A DNA stretch of 64,000 nt from an uncultured Bacteroidota bacterium (lineage in GTDB: Bacteria; Bacteroidota; Bacteroidia; Flavobacteriales; Flavobacteriaceae). Positions 1-12,229 of the stretch are shown piece after piece. The DNA lies in the NCBI GenBank assembly GCA_902620455.1, contig CACNIG010000003.1:62001-126000 (forward strand), in the 5' to 3' direction. Each line of letters starts with the position of its first letter. Position 1 is the first letter of the stretch. The notes beneath the pieces were generated by a model, which worked only from the letters and a program-made list of their open reading frames with translations, was not told where the DNA came from and did no database searches. The position numbers and the translations under genes are program-made.

Positions 1-1
1 A

Positions 2-1099
2 GACATAGCTATGATAACTCCAGTTAGGGATGGAATGAATCTTGTAGCTAAAGAGTTTGTTGCGACAAGGGTTGAAGGAGATGGTGTTTTAATTCTAAGT
101 GAAATGGCAGGGGCTTCAAAAGAGTTATATGAGTCAATAACTGTTAATCCATTTGATCTAAATAAAATGTCTGATATGATACTAAAGGCAATTAAAATGC
201 CAAAGAAAGAACAAATCGAACGAAATAGAAGTATGCAAGAAAGATTGAGCAGATATACAGTTAACTATTGGGCAAAAGATTTTATGAAAAATTTAATTTC
301 TAGAGCAAAATCCAATCAGAATTCAGTCACTAATTATTTTAATTTATCAGAAAAAAATAAATTAATCGAAAAACTTAAATTATCAAACAATAAGTTAATG
401 ATACTTGACTATGATGGAACTTTGGTGAATTTCAGGGATAAACCAGAATTAGCAATTCCTAACGATAATTTAATAGAAATTTTGGATAGCTTATCTAATA
501 TTGATGGTTTGGATATAGCAATTGTAAGTGGTAGGAATAAATTATTTCTTGAAGATAATCTTGGAAATCTAAATATTAGTATAATTGCAGAGCATGGTCA
601 CTTCTTTAAGGAAAGTAACAAAAATTGGATAAACCTTGGAAATATTGATAAAGTTTTTTTAAATGATATTCATGCAATATTTCAATCTTTTTCAGATAGA
701 ACACCAGGAACATTTACGGAAAAAAAAGAAAGTGGATTGGTTTGGCATTATAGAAAAACTGATCCAGAGTTAGCCTCAGAAAGAGTTGTAGAGATAGAAA
801 CAGTCCTTAACAGCTTGTTAACTGACCAATTCCAGATTTTAAACCTTGACAAGGCTATTGAAGTTACTAGTAGAAAATTTGACAAAGGATCAGCATTAAA
901 TGAATTAACAAAAAATAAAAATTATGACCATATAGTTTGTATTGGGGATGATATAACAGATGAGAATATGTTTAAAAACCTAGAAGAAAATTCTACAACT
1001 ATCAAGGTTGGAATAAAAAAAACACATGCGAGGTTTTACATTGATGACCCCGAACGGGTGGTTAGTTTATTGAGTGATATAAATACTTATCTGAAATAA
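2..1099 (+). CDS. Trehalose-6-phosphate synthase/phosphatase fusion, C-terminal part (5' end outside window)
   Basis: The reading frame is open to the left edge, so the gene begins before the window. The first visible codons (D-I-A before MITPVRDGMNLVAKE) match the conserved C-terminal end of the OtsA glycosyltransferase domain, so the ATG at 11 is an internal Met. After a linker, a HAD-type trehalose-6-phosphatase domain follows. It has the nucleophile motif DYDGT (residues 133-137 counted from the ATG at 11) and the acidic motif GDDITDENMF near the end. Known for the family: the synthase joins UDP-glucose and glucose-6-phosphate, and the phosphatase removes the phosphate to give trehalose, an osmolyte and stress protectant. 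The fused architecture is common in Bacteroidota. It converges on the response regulator at 1106. The start and most of the synthase domain cannot be judged here. Confidence 0.93.
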   Translation, partial: DIAMITPVRDGMNLVAKEFVATRVEGDGVLILSEMAGASKELYESITVNPFDLNKMSDMILKAIKMPKKEQIERNRSMQERLSRYTVNYWAKDFMKNLISRAKSNQNSVTNYFNLSEKNKLIEKLKLSNNKLMILDYDGTLVNFRDKPELAIPNDNLIEILDSLSNIDGLDIAIVSGRNKLFLEDNLGNLNISIIAEHGHFFKESNKNWINLGNIDKVFLNDIHAIFQSFSDRTPGTFTEKKESGLVWHYRKTDPELASERVVEIETVLNSLLTDQFQILNLDKAIEVTSRKFDKGSALNELTKNKNYDHIVCIGDDITDENMFKNLEENSTTIKVGIKKTHARFYIDDPERVVSLLSDINTYLK

Positions 1100-1105
1100 A
1101 TGACT

Positions 1106-1804
1106 TTACTCTTGCATAAGTCTAAAACCTTCTCCGTGAACATTAATAATTTTGAGAGACTGATCTTTATCAAGATATTTCCTAAGTTTAGCAATATATA
1201 CATCCATACTTCTTGATGTAAAATAGTTTGCATCTCTCCAAATTTTATTCAATGCAATATCCCTTGGTAAAAGATCATCAAAATTTAATACAAGCATTTT
1301 GAGCAATTGATTCTCTTTAGGTGATAACTTATGAGACTCACCTTTATTATGAGTTAAAATTCTAAGTTTGGAATTAAACTTAAAATCACCAAAATCAAAT
1401 TCAAAAACATCTTTTTCTTCAACGTCGATAATCGGCTTTCTATTAAGTATTGACTTTATTTTAGCCAAAAGAATCTCAGAATCAAATGGTTTGGTTAAGT
1501 AATCATCAGCACCAATTTTATAACCTTTAAGCACATCATCTTTTAAGTTTTTTGCAGTCAAAAATATTAAGGGAATTGAATCATTAACCTCTCTTATCTC
1601 CTTAGCAAGAGTTAAACCATCTTTAAAAGGCATCATTATATCTAGAATACATAAGTCAAATTCAGATCTATTAAATTTTTCAAATCCTTCTATTCCATTT
1701 ACAGCTAGAGATACATCATAGTTATTAATTGTTAAATAATCTTTTAGAATTCTACCAAAATTTGGATCATCTTCGACCAATAGAATGCTTTTGTTTGATT
1801 TCAT
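1106..1804 (-). CDS. OmpR-family response regulator (RprY-like)
   Basis: The 232-residue protein has an N-terminal receiver domain and a C-terminal winged-helix DNA-binding domain, the normal OmpR/PhoB layout and length. Visible receiver residues are the acidic pair E11/D12-D13, phosphoacceptor D55 (in CILDIMMP), T83 and K105. The C-terminal part carries the trans_reg_C pattern (SPKENQLLKML, then RSMDVYIAKLRKYL and GEGFRL). It starts one base after the stop of the histidine kinase and is surely cotranscribed with it. The pair resembles RprXY of Bacteroides in length and domain order, but the target genes cannot be told from the sequence. Inference: it is phosphorylated by the adjacent kinase. 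Confidence 0.93.
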   Translation of the reverse strand: MKSNKSILLVEDDPNFGRILKDYLTINNYDVSLAVNGIEGFEKFNRSEFDLCILDIMMPFKDGLTLAKEIREVNDSIPLIFLTAKNLKDDVLKGYKIGADDYLTKPFDSEILLAKIKSILNRKPIIDVEEKDVFEFDFGDFKFNSKLRILTHNKGESHKLSPKENQLLKMLVLNFDDLLPRDIALNKIWRDANYFTSRSMDVYIAKLRKYLDKDQSLKIINVHGEGFRLMQE

Positions 1805-1805
1805 A

Positions 1806-3383
1806 TTAAATATTTTTTAATGTTATGTAGAACTTTGTACCAACTCCTTTTTTACTTTCTAAATCAATTTTACCATTATGGAAATCAATAATTTTTTTAA
1901 CATAAGATAGTCCTAACCCATGCCCTTTAATATCATGAATATTTCCATTTTGTTCTCTGTAAAACTTTTCAAAAATCAATTTTTGAATATTCTTATCCAT
2001 TCCAATACCATTATCTTGAATACATATAATTATATTATCATCTGAGTTGTAAGACGATATAATTATATGTGGATTTTTCTTTGAATACTTTACCGCATTG
2101 TCTAAAATATTAATGATTATATTCTCAAGGTGGTTACTATTTCCACTTATTATACTTTTTGCTGCATCTAAAGAAATTTTTATTGAGCCTTTCCTACTCT
2201 CTATTATTAATTTTACATGCTCAATAGCATCTTCAATAACTTCATGAACATCAGTATCTTCCATTTCAAATGGATTAGAACTTTTTTCAAGCTGTGAAAT
2301 AGTCAAAATATTTTCAACCTGCGATAACATTCTAGAGTTCTCCTCTCTAATCATGCCTAAGTAAGAATTGAACTTATCATTTAAATTACTTTTTGAACTT
2401 GAAATAGCATCTAATGCTAAATTTATTGTTGCAATTGGGGTCTTAAACTCATGTGATATATTATTTATGAAATCACTCTTTATTTCTGACAATTTTTTTT
2501 GTTTAATTATTTGGTATAGAGCACTTGTTGAAATAACAATAATAACCAGAGTAAGCATGAAAGAAAGAGTTGCTACCCCAATTATACCTGATAAAACAAA
2601 TTCTTGTTTATCTGGAAAAGATACTACTAAGTCATATTTTACAAGACTTGAACTATCATAAAGGAAAGGGATTGAATATTTTGGACCTGACTGCTCTTCA
2701 AGGTAATTGTTAGATTTAACCTTGGTAGATAATCCGTTACTATATATTCCAAATTCATATGGTGTTATAATGTTTCTTTCATTAAATCCACGATTTAATA
2801 ATTCTTGAATTTCTCTGGAAGTAGTTCTTTTATGAATTGGAAGAGATGATGCATACTCCTGAAATGCTGATTTATATTTTTCAAATTTGAATATATCAAT
2901 ATCTTCGACACTTTTTAGCTTGGATATTGATGCATTTAACCTATTCTCTCTCCTATCAAATATATTTTTATTTACAATTGTCGTCTTCACAGCTTTATAA
3001 TCTTTAACATCATCCATTCCATATCTATTAGATAAATTGTTTGGAAGGTTTATATTGTAATCCTCCTCAAGAATTCCATACGCGAAAAATGTTGAAAGAT
3101 TTGATGACTGATCTTCATCTAAGAAGAGGAAGACATCAGTGAAATTTGACTCATCAGGTGAGCCAATTGAATCAATTAGCATTTGATAAGTATATACATA
3201 ATCATTAAGCTCTCTACTTTGAATTTCGTTAACAACCTGTCGAAGAGTTCTATTTACAGCAAGTGTAAATTCTTCTTCTTTATTTTGCCATGAAGAATAT
3301 ATCCAATAACCCTGCATTAAAATAATCCCTATCAAAGAAAAGGACATTAATAGAACTAATGTGGTGTAGTACCTCTTATTCAT
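1806..3383 (-). CDS. Membrane-bound sensor histidine kinase (RprX-like)
   Basis: The 525-residue protein has a transmembrane segment near residues 9-29, a periplasmic sensor region of about 230 residues with no recognised domain, and a second membrane segment near 263-290. A HisKA domain follows with the phospho-accepting H311 (NNISHEFKTP), then an ATPase domain with N-box (LDNAVKYS, about 427-434), G1 (DNGIG, 457-461) and G2 (GHGLGLS, 487-493). All catalytic motifs are intact. It is the first gene of a two-gene operon with the response regulator. The signal it senses is unknown. A match to the Bacteroidota -7 element lies 15 bases upstream of the ATG. Confidence 0.93.
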   Translation of the reverse strand: MNKRYYTTLVLLMSFSLIGIILMQGYWIYSSWQNKEEEFTLAVNRTLRQVVNEIQSRELNDYVYTYQMLIDSIGSPDESNFTDVFLFLDEDQSSNLSTFFAYGILEEDYNINLPNNLSNRYGMDDVKDYKAVKTTIVNKNIFDRRENRLNASISKLKSVEDIDIFKFEKYKSAFQEYASSLPIHKRTTSREIQELLNRGFNERNIITPYEFGIYSNGLSTKVKSNNYLEEQSGPKYSIPFLYDSSSLVKYDLVVSFPDKQEFVLSGIIGVATLSFMLTLVIIVISTSALYQIIKQKKLSEIKSDFINNISHEFKTPIATINLALDAISSSKSNLNDKFNSYLGMIREENSRMLSQVENILTISQLEKSSNPFEMEDTDVHEVIEDAIEHVKLIIESRKGSIKISLDAAKSIISGNSNHLENIIINILDNAVKYSKKNPHIIISSYNSDDNIIICIQDNGIGMDKNIQKLIFEKFYREQNGNIHDIKGHGLGLSYVKKIIDFHNGKIDLESKKGVGTKFYITLKNI

Positions 3384-3397
3384 TTATATAAAATTCT

Positions 3398-3405
3398 CAA
3401 ATTTA
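3398..3405 (-). promoter_or_regulatory. Candidate -7 element for the two-component operon
   Basis: On the minus strand the sequence reads TAAATTTG, an exact fit to the Bacteroidota TANNTTTG element, 15 bases before the kinase ATG. No TTG lies at the expected -33 distance. A small inverted repeat, TTAAC-GAAAT-GTTAA (3419-3433), sits where a regulator might bind. An OmpR-type regulator controlling its own operon would fit, but this is inference. Confidence 0.5.
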
Positions 3406-3443
3406 AAATTAAACTTTCTTAACGAAATGTTAATGTATAGCTA

Positions 3444-4022
3444 TTATCTGATTAAGTCTTTATGAATTTTAAGAACTTTTTCTTTTAAATCTTTAAGATT
3501 ATTATTATCAATTATATAGTCACAGTTGTCAATAATTGTAGAATCATCTATTTGATTATTTACTCTTCTTATTACATCCTCTCTTGATAGATTGTCTCGG
3601 AGTATAACTCTTTTGATTCTTTCTTCTAATGGTGCCCTAATTAATATGATCTTATCGTAATTATCCTCAGTATTTGTCTCGAAAATAATCGCTACTTCTT
3701 TTACAATATAATCTCCATTATTATTTTTTATAAAAGATTCAAAATCTTTTGCAACAGCTGGATGAATAATTGAATTTAGTGACTTTAGTTTATTTGGATC
3801 TTGAAAAACAATTTTAGATAACTTTGCAGTATTTAAAACATCATTTTCGTATACATTATTTCCAAATAAGTTTTTGATTGATTTAATTAGATCTTTATCT
3901 GAATTTATAAGCTTCTTTGATGCTTTATCAGCGCAATATGTGTTTATACCTAAGTTTTTAAATTGATTAAGAACAGTCGATTTACCAGAGCCTATACCAC
4001 CAGTTAATCCAACAATTTTCAT
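3444..4022 (-). CDS. coaE: Dephospho-CoA kinase
   Basis: CoaE phosphorylates the ribose 3'-hydroxyl of dephospho-CoA, the last step of coenzyme A synthesis, in the cytoplasm. The 192-residue protein is of normal length and opens with the P-loop GLTGGIGSGKST (residues 5-16). The family motif around AIIFETN follows in the middle, and a basic lid region is present (RVILRDNLSREDVIRRV). Its ATG overlaps the fabI stop codon by one base, so the two are translationally linked. coaBC, earlier in the same gene string, makes phosphopantetheine, so two CoA steps are encoded together. Confidence 0.95.
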   Translation of the reverse strand: MKIVGLTGGIGSGKSTVLNQFKNLGINTYCADKASKKLINSDKDLIKSIKNLFGNNVYENDVLNTAKLSKIVFQDPNKLKSLNSIIHPAVAKDFESFIKNNNGDYIVKEVAIIFETNTEDNYDKIILIRAPLEERIKRVILRDNLSREDVIRRVNNQIDDSTIIDNCDYIIDNNNLKDLKEKVLKIHKDLIR

Positions 4023-4834
4023 TAAGAATTTAATTTATCAATAATTTCTTGACTCACACCAACATTTGAGAATCCTCCATCATTAAAAATATTTTGAAGA
4101 GTTACTCTTTTAGTGTAATCAGAAAATAATGAAACCGTAAGATCGGCACAATCCTCAGCAGTTGCATTACCTAAAGGAGATGTTAGATCAGCAAACTTTA
4201 TAAAATCATCAAGACCTTTGACACCTTTACCGGCTGTAGTTAAAGTAGGGGATTGTGAGATAGTATTTACACGTACATTCTTTTCTTTACCAAAGAAATA
4301 TCCAAAACTTCTTGCAATTGATTCCAAATAAGCCTTGTTATCAGCCATATCATTATAATTAGGGAATGTCCTCTGTGCCGCAATGTATGTTAATGCAACT
4401 ATACTTCCCCATTCATTCATTGCATCTAATTTAAAAAGAGATTGCATAAGTTTATGAAAAGATACGGCAGAAACATCCCAACCTTTTTTTAACCATTCGT
4501 AGTTTAAATCTGTATAATGCTTACCTTTCCTAACATTAACTGACATTCCAATTGAATGTAATATAAAATCAAGCTTACCACCAAACTTATTTGTAGTTGA
4601 ATTGATTAGGTTCTCAAGATCCTCTATGTTTGTTGCATCAGCAGGGATAACCTCAGATTTTGTTTTTTTTGCTAAATCATTAATACTACCCATTCTAATT
4701 GAAACTGGTGCATTTGTTAAAATAAATTCACCACCCTCATTATGAATACGTTCAGCAGTTTTCCATGCGATAGAGCTACTATCCAAAGCACCAAAAATTA
4801 TTCCCTTTTTACCTTTTAAAATATTGTTTCCCAT
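4022..4834 (-). CDS. fabI: Enoyl-[acyl-carrier-protein] reductase (NADH), FabI type
   Basis: FabI reduces trans-2-enoyl-ACP in the last step of each fatty-acid elongation round. The 270-residue protein is a short-chain dehydrogenase-like fold with the N-terminal nucleotide site (GIIFGALDSSSIAW) and the catalytic YxxMxxxK pattern at Y160/K167 (YNDMADNK). The region after the lysine (RVNTISQSP) differs from the E. coli form but, as I remember it, matches the version usual in flavobacteria. It lies between recN and coaE on the same strand, 14 bases after recN. No other fatty-acid gene is nearby. Confidence 0.93.
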   Translation of the reverse strand: MGNNILKGKKGIIFGALDSSSIAWKTAERIHNEGGEFILTNAPVSIRMGSINDLAKKTKSEVIPADATNIEDLENLINSTTNKFGGKLDFILHSIGMSVNVRKGKHYTDLNYEWLKKGWDVSAVSFHKLMQSLFKLDAMNEWGSIVALTYIAAQRTFPNYNDMADNKAYLESIARSFGYFFGKEKNVRVNTISQSPTLTTAGKGVKGLDDFIKFADLTSPLGNATAEDCADLTVSLFSDYTKRVTLQNIFNDGGFSNVGVSQEIIDKLNS

Positions 4835-4848
4835 TATATAAATATAGT

Positions 4849-6501
4849 TTAATTCAGCAACTCATTTGCTAGTTCATTAGCTGATTTATTTGATTTATCT
4901 CCAGACAACATCTCAGCAATTTCATTAACTCTTTCTTTATCAGATAATAATTTTATATCAGTTATAACTTTATCATTTTGTTCTCTTTTAAATACTTTGA
5001 AATGAAAGTCTCCTTTAGATGCTACTTGAGCTGTATGTGTAATAACAATAACTTGCATATTTTCTGACATATATTTCATTAGTTCACCAACTTTTGAGGA
5101 AACTAAACCTGAAATTCCAGTATCTATTTCATCAAAAACTATTGAGGCTAATTTTGTGTATTTAGAAATGATAGATTTTATAGATAGCATTATTCTTGAG
5201 ATTTCTCCACCAGATGCAATATCCTTCAATTCACTATAAATACTTCCTTTGTTTGATTTAAAAAGAAATTTACCAATACTTATTCCATTTTTTTGAATGT
5301 CTTCTGATTTTGTAAGATCAATTTTTACACCAGATTTTTCCATACCCAATTCAATTAAATTTTTATTCATTAATTTTTCAAAATCAGAAATTACAGATTC
5401 TCTTTTTTTGTGAATTATAGAAGCATCAGACATAAGACTCAGATTTAAACTACTTATTTTATTTTCAATTTCAATTATATCACTATCAATATCATTATGG
5501 ACTGAAATTTTCGACTCAATATCATTTTTTATTTCTAATAAATCTTCAACTTTGTTTACTCTATGTTTATTTTGAAGAGAGTAAATCTTATCTTGAATAT
5601 TCCTTAAATCTTCTATATTTTCAAAACCATCTTCAATATCAGATAATATTGACTCTGAATCACTTGAAATTGCATTTAATTCCTCAATTGCTATTTCTAT
5701 TCTTGAATTGATAATATTTATTCTATCAGAGGAGTTTGATAATTTATTTAAAAATTTATTAATCTCTTGAAGCTTGTCTAAGACACCAATATCCTCAGAA
5801 TTGAGATGGTTAATTGTAGTTACTAATACTTCTTTAATTTGATCTAAGTTATCAGCTTCTTTAATTTTATCTTGAATTTCATCCAGATTAATATTATTAA
5901 ATTCAAGTTCATTGAATTCATCAAGCAAGAACCTATTGTAGTCTAAATCAGAATTTAATTTATCTCTTAGTGAAATCTTTTCTTCAAGTTTTTTCTGAAG
6001 TATTTTTAGTGATTTAAAATTATTATGGAAATCTCTAATTAAACTTTGATTTTCAGATAATGAATCTAAAATCAAAAAAATAAAATCTGAGTCAAGTATA
6101 CTCAAATTATTAAATTGAGAGTGAACATCAATTAAGTTATTTGTCAACTCAGATAATTGATCAAGTTTAACTGGCGTATCATTAATAAAAGCTCTTGATT
6201 TTCCACTTTGATTTACTTCTCTTCTTATTATGGTAATTTGATCATAGTCCAAATCATTTTTTGTAAAATAATCCTTAATATCTAGATCCGTTAAATCAAA
6301 TGAAGCCTCAACAAAACATTTTTCTTGTTTATTTATAATTTTAGAATTATCAACTCTAGAGCCTAAGACCATTGATAACCCACCTAAAATAATAGATTTA
6401 CCAGCACCTGTCTCTCCAGTGATTGAAGTCATTCCTTTTTTAAAAGAAATCTCTAATGAGTCAATTAAGGCGTAATTATTAATTTTTAGCTTTATTAACA
6501 T
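4849..6501 (-). CDS. recN: DNA repair protein RecN
   Basis: RecN is an SMC-like ATPase that works in recombinational repair of double-strand breaks. The 550-residue length is normal. The N-terminal Walker A is GETGAGKS (residues 29-36). A long charged, probably coiled-coil middle spans about residues 150-360. The C-terminal lobe has the ABC signature region (ASGGEISRIMLSIK) followed by Walker B FDEIDTGISG. Its start overlaps the end of coaBC by 23 bases. The start is supported by the conserved opening MLIKLKINNYALI. Confidence 0.95.
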   Translation of the reverse strand: MLIKLKINNYALIDSLEISFKKGMTSITGETGAGKSIILGGLSMVLGSRVDNSKIINKQEKCFVEASFDLTDLDIKDYFTKNDLDYDQITIIRREVNQSGKSRAFINDTPVKLDQLSELTNNLIDVHSQFNNLSILDSDFIFLILDSLSENQSLIRDFHNNFKSLKILQKKLEEKISLRDKLNSDLDYNRFLLDEFNELEFNNINLDEIQDKIKEADNLDQIKEVLVTTINHLNSEDIGVLDKLQEINKFLNKLSNSSDRINIINSRIEIAIEELNAISSDSESILSDIEDGFENIEDLRNIQDKIYSLQNKHRVNKVEDLLEIKNDIESKISVHNDIDSDIIEIENKISSLNLSLMSDASIIHKKRESVISDFEKLMNKNLIELGMEKSGVKIDLTKSEDIQKNGISIGKFLFKSNKGSIYSELKDIASGGEISRIMLSIKSIISKYTKLASIVFDEIDTGISGLVSSKVGELMKYMSENMQVIVITHTAQVASKGDFHFKVFKREQNDKVITDIKLLSDKERVNEIAEMLSGDKSNKSANELANELLN

Positions 6502-7696
6502 TCTCTATAATTTGATTAATAATATCATTTGATACATCGATCTTTAATTTTTTTTCAAATGATGTTATTTCTAAATTCGAATTTATAAAATCAATTTGAT
6601 TATAGTCACTTGAAATTGGGTTAAAGTCTCCAATTTTATTAACTACAATAGCATCTAGGTTCTTTGATTTTAATTTACTTTTAGCATTTTCAATTACATT
6701 ATCTGTTTCTAAAGCAAAACCTACTAAAAATTGAGATGTTTTAATTTTACCAAGCTCCTTAAGAATATCTAATGTTGGCTTAAGTTTTATAGAGTCATAT
6801 CCAGAATCTTTTTTTATTTTACTGTTATTAATTCTTTTTGGCTTAAAATCTGCAATAGCAGCAGAAAATATAACAATATCAGCATCTTTAAAGTTATTTA
6901 ATGTCTCACTAAACATTTCATCTGAATCTTGAACTCTAATACACTGAATATTTGACAAATCCATTGGGAGATTAGTTGGACCTAATAAGAGTTTTACATT
7001 AGCTCCCTGCTCACTAGCAATTTTGGCTAGGGAATATCCCATCTTTCCTGAAGAGCTATTTCCAATATACCTAACAGGGTCAATTTTTTCATGAGTAGGT
7101 CCAGCTGTTATTAAGAAATTTAAAGAATTTAATGGAAGAGTTTCTCTATATTTATTTTCAACATACTCAATGATTTCATCCGGCTCTAGCATCCTTCCTT
7201 CTCCATCTAAACCACTGGCTAGTGAACCAGTTCCTACGGGTAAAACATTGGTATTATTTAATATTAATTTTTTTATATTTTTTTGATTCAGTGTGTTTTT
7301 ATACATTTCTAGATCCATAGCAGGAGCAACAAAAACAGGACAAGTAGAAGATAAATAACAAGCCAATAATAAATTATCACAACTAGCATGGGCCATAGAG
7401 GAAATTGTATTGGATGTAGCGGGAGCAATAATAAAAATATCAGCCCACTCTGCAAGCTCTACATGATTATTCCATGTTGGATTACTATTTTTTTCAGTTG
7501 TAAATTCAGAAAAAACTTCATTTTTTGAAACTGTTGATAAAGTAAGGGGTGTAACAAACTCCTTTGATGATGGAGTCATAACAACTTTTACATTTGAATT
7601 AAGCTTGATAAGCTTTCTTATCAATAGTGGAATTTTGTATGCAGCTATTCCACCTGAAACTCCAATTAGAATATTTTTTTGAGCTAAAACACTCAT
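6479..7696 (-). CDS. coaBC: Bifunctional phosphopantothenoylcysteine decarboxylase / phosphopantothenate-cysteine ligase
   Basis: The 405-residue protein carries the flavin-dependent CoaC domain (about 1-185) and the CoaB synthetase domain (about 190-400). Together they turn 4'-phosphopantothenate into 4'-phosphopantetheine. Visible CoaC marks are GVSGGIAAYK (12-21), the catalytic H78 in NNHVELAEWAD, and PAMDLEMY. The CoaB marks are TAGPTHEKIDPVRYIGN and GFALET. At the position where E. coli has its active-site cysteine (Cys158) this protein appears to read GSLASGL, with Ser161. I believe several lineages vary here, so this is not taken as inactivation. It overlaps recN and lies 11 bases after the omega-subunit gene. 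Confidence 0.94.
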   Translation of the reverse strand: MSVLAQKNILIGVSGGIAAYKIPLLIRKLIKLNSNVKVVMTPSSKEFVTPLTLSTVSKNEVFSEFTTEKNSNPTWNNHVELAEWADIFIIAPATSNTISSMAHASCDNLLLACYLSSTCPVFVAPAMDLEMYKNTLNQKNIKKLILNNTNVLPVGTGSLASGLDGEGRMLEPDEIIEYVENKYRETLPLNSLNFLITAGPTHEKIDPVRYIGNSSSGKMGYSLAKIASEQGANVKLLLGPTNLPMDLSNIQCIRVQDSDEMFSETLNNFKDADIVIFSAAIADFKPKRINNSKIKKDSGYDSIKLKPTLDILKELGKIKTSQFLVGFALETDNVIENAKSKLKSKNLDAIVVNKIGDFNPISSDYNQIDFINSNLEITSFEKKLKIDVSNDIINQIIENVNKAKN

Positions 7697-7707
7697 AATT
7701 TGAATGT

Positions 7708-8040
7708 TTATTGCTCACTTTCAGATTCGGTATCTCTGAAGTAAATTTTATTATCTATCCATTCCTGAACAGCAATTGCATATGGTTTAGGAAGTTTCTC
7801 ATAGAATCTTGAAACTTCTATCTGCTCTTTATTTTCAAATATTTCTTCAAGACTATCATTATGTGTTGCAAACTCATCAAGTTTATCATGCAACTCCTTC
7901 TTAATTTCAGAATTAATTTGGCTTGATCTTTTAGCAATTATTGAGATTGCCTCATAAATATTATTTGTTGGATTTTCAATTTCATGCTTATTGTAAGTCT
8001 TTGTTGTGTTTGCTGCGTTAGTATTTCTGTATTTATTCAT
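7708..8040 (-). CDS. rpoZ: DNA-directed RNA polymerase omega subunit, Bacteroidota RPB6-like type
   Basis: The 110-residue acidic protein matches my recollection of the diverged omega/RPB6-family subunit annotated in Bacteroidota. Conserved parts are NIYEAISIIAKRSSQIN followed by a helix ending in the invariant-looking stretch REQ/KEQIEVSRFYEKLPKP. Omega helps assemble and stabilise RNA polymerase. It lies between bamD and coaBC, 8 bases after bamD and 11 before coaBC, in one apparent transcription unit. The order bamD-omega-coaBC-recN is one I recognise from flavobacterial genomes. Confidence 0.85.
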   Translation of the reverse strand: MNKYRNTNAANTTKTYNKHEIENPTNNIYEAISIIAKRSSQINSEIKKELHDKLDEFATHNDSLEEIFENKEQIEVSRFYEKLPKPYAIAVQEWIDNKIYFRDTESESEQ

Positions 8041-8048
8041 AGGTTTAT

Positions 8049-8831
8049 TTATAAAAGTTGTTTTGCATTATTAATTTTTTCAGATAGATCATCAATAAAA
8101 ATTGTATCTGGATAGTAAATTAAAAAGTTCTCAAGTGATCTTTCTAACTCTGTAACTCTCTCATTTATTCTTGATTCAATTGAATTAATTGCTATTTCGT
8201 ACTGTGACAACCACCTGTAATAAAGTGCTTCCTCTCTGAAAATTGTGCCCGGGTTATCAGCTATAAAATTATCTAAAGACTTTATTGCAGAACTATAATC
8301 TCTAATAGTGTAATACTGCTTTGATATCTCAAACTCTTTTTTTTCAATTTTATTTTGCAGTTGTTCCATAAGTTCTAACGCCTCAGTTAGATACTCACTA
8401 TTTGGAAATCTGTTTATAAACACTTGAAGCTTATCAATTCCAGTAAATGTATCATCCTGATCTAGCGTATATAGCGGTGATAGCATAAAATATGATTTTG
8501 CCTCCATGAAATAAGCCTCTTGTATTCTTTGACTATTAGGATATGATTTTATAAAGTTTTCAAATTGGATTGCAGCTGAGTAATATGACCTAGTTTCAAA
8601 ATAAGAGTTAGCAAAGAAGAAAACTAATCTTTCCCCTTGTGGTTTACCTCTGTAACTAGGAATAATTTGCTCAATTAAAGCATTAGCTCTTCTAAATTCT
8701 CCATTTTCATAATATTCCTCTGCAGCAGTATACTTATCCACTTCATTTTCTGGACTATTTAATAATTTTTGATAGTCATTACATGATATAGCTAGAATAG
8801 AGAATAATATTAAAAGAAAAGATCTAAACAT
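8049..8831 (-). CDS. bamD: Outer-membrane assembly lipoprotein BamD
   Basis: BamD is an essential lipoprotein of the BAM complex that folds beta-barrel proteins into the outer membrane. The 260-residue protein begins with a hydrophobic signal and a lipobox ending at C17 (LAISC), so it is expected to be lipid-anchored in the outer membrane. The rest is helical with TPR-like repeats; typical pieces are AAEEYYENGEFRRANALIEQ and SYYSAAIQFENFIKSYPNS. It is the first gene of a run through omega, coaBC, recN, fabI and coaE. A full consensus promoter (TTG-N22-TAAATTTG) lies just upstream, inside the end of ligA. Confidence 0.92.
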   Translation of the reverse strand: MFRSFLLILFSILAISCNDYQKLLNSPENEVDKYTAAEEYYENGEFRRANALIEQIIPSYRGKPQGERLVFFFANSYFETRSYYSAAIQFENFIKSYPNSQRIQEAYFMEAKSYFMLSPLYTLDQDDTFTGIDKLQVFINRFPNSEYLTEALELMEQLQNKIEKKEFEISKQYYTIRDYSSAIKSLDNFIADNPGTIFREEALYYRWLSQYEIAINSIESRINERVTELERSLENFLIYYPDTIFIDDLSEKINNAKQLL

Positions 8832-8850
8832 TTAGCATTAAGTATTTTGG

Positions 8851-11698
<2,848 letters not shown>

Positions 11699-11702
<4 letters not shown>

Positions 11703-12178
11703 ACTAAATTTTTTAACATCCATATAGGACATGCTGTATGACCTGTGTTACCTAAAGGATTATCTATATATTTGAATCCTTTTTTTATGTATAATTTTTG
11801 TGCATCAACCATATTTGGCATAGTCTCTATGTAGCATTTTTTATAATTTGATTCCACAGCAAAATTTAGACATAATTCAATCATCTTATCTCCAATACCT
11901 CTTCCTCTTATGGATTTATGAAAATACATTTTTTGAAGTTCACAAATATTTACATCACCATTCTTAAGTTGATTTATACCTGCACCACCAAGTATCTTAT
12001 TATTTTCCTCTACAACGAAATATATTGATCTATTAGATTGGTAGGATTCATACATATTGTTAATTTCTGGATCCTCGTAAGCTGAACCTATCCTAGGTAT
12101 ATCCATCTCAATTAGGACTTCTCTTAATATAACTGATATATGTTTATTATCAGATTCATTTATGGGTCTAATTAACAT
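11699..12178 (-). CDS. GNAT-family N-acetyltransferase
   Basis: The 159-residue protein is a single GNAT domain. The acetyl-CoA loop is visible as HKSIRGRGIGDKMIELCLNFA, and the last strand region as ETMPNMVDAQKLYIKKGF. The substrate is not predictable from the sequence. It is cotranscribed with prmC through a 4-base ATGA overlap, but a role in release-factor modification should not be inferred from that alone. Divergent from ribD, with 51 bases between the two starts; a weak -7 match (TAGAATTG) lies on the minus strand at 12203-12210. Confidence 0.85.
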
Positions 12179-12229
12179 AATTGAGATTTTGAATTAAATT
12201 TACAATTCTAAATTTTATTACTTATTAAA

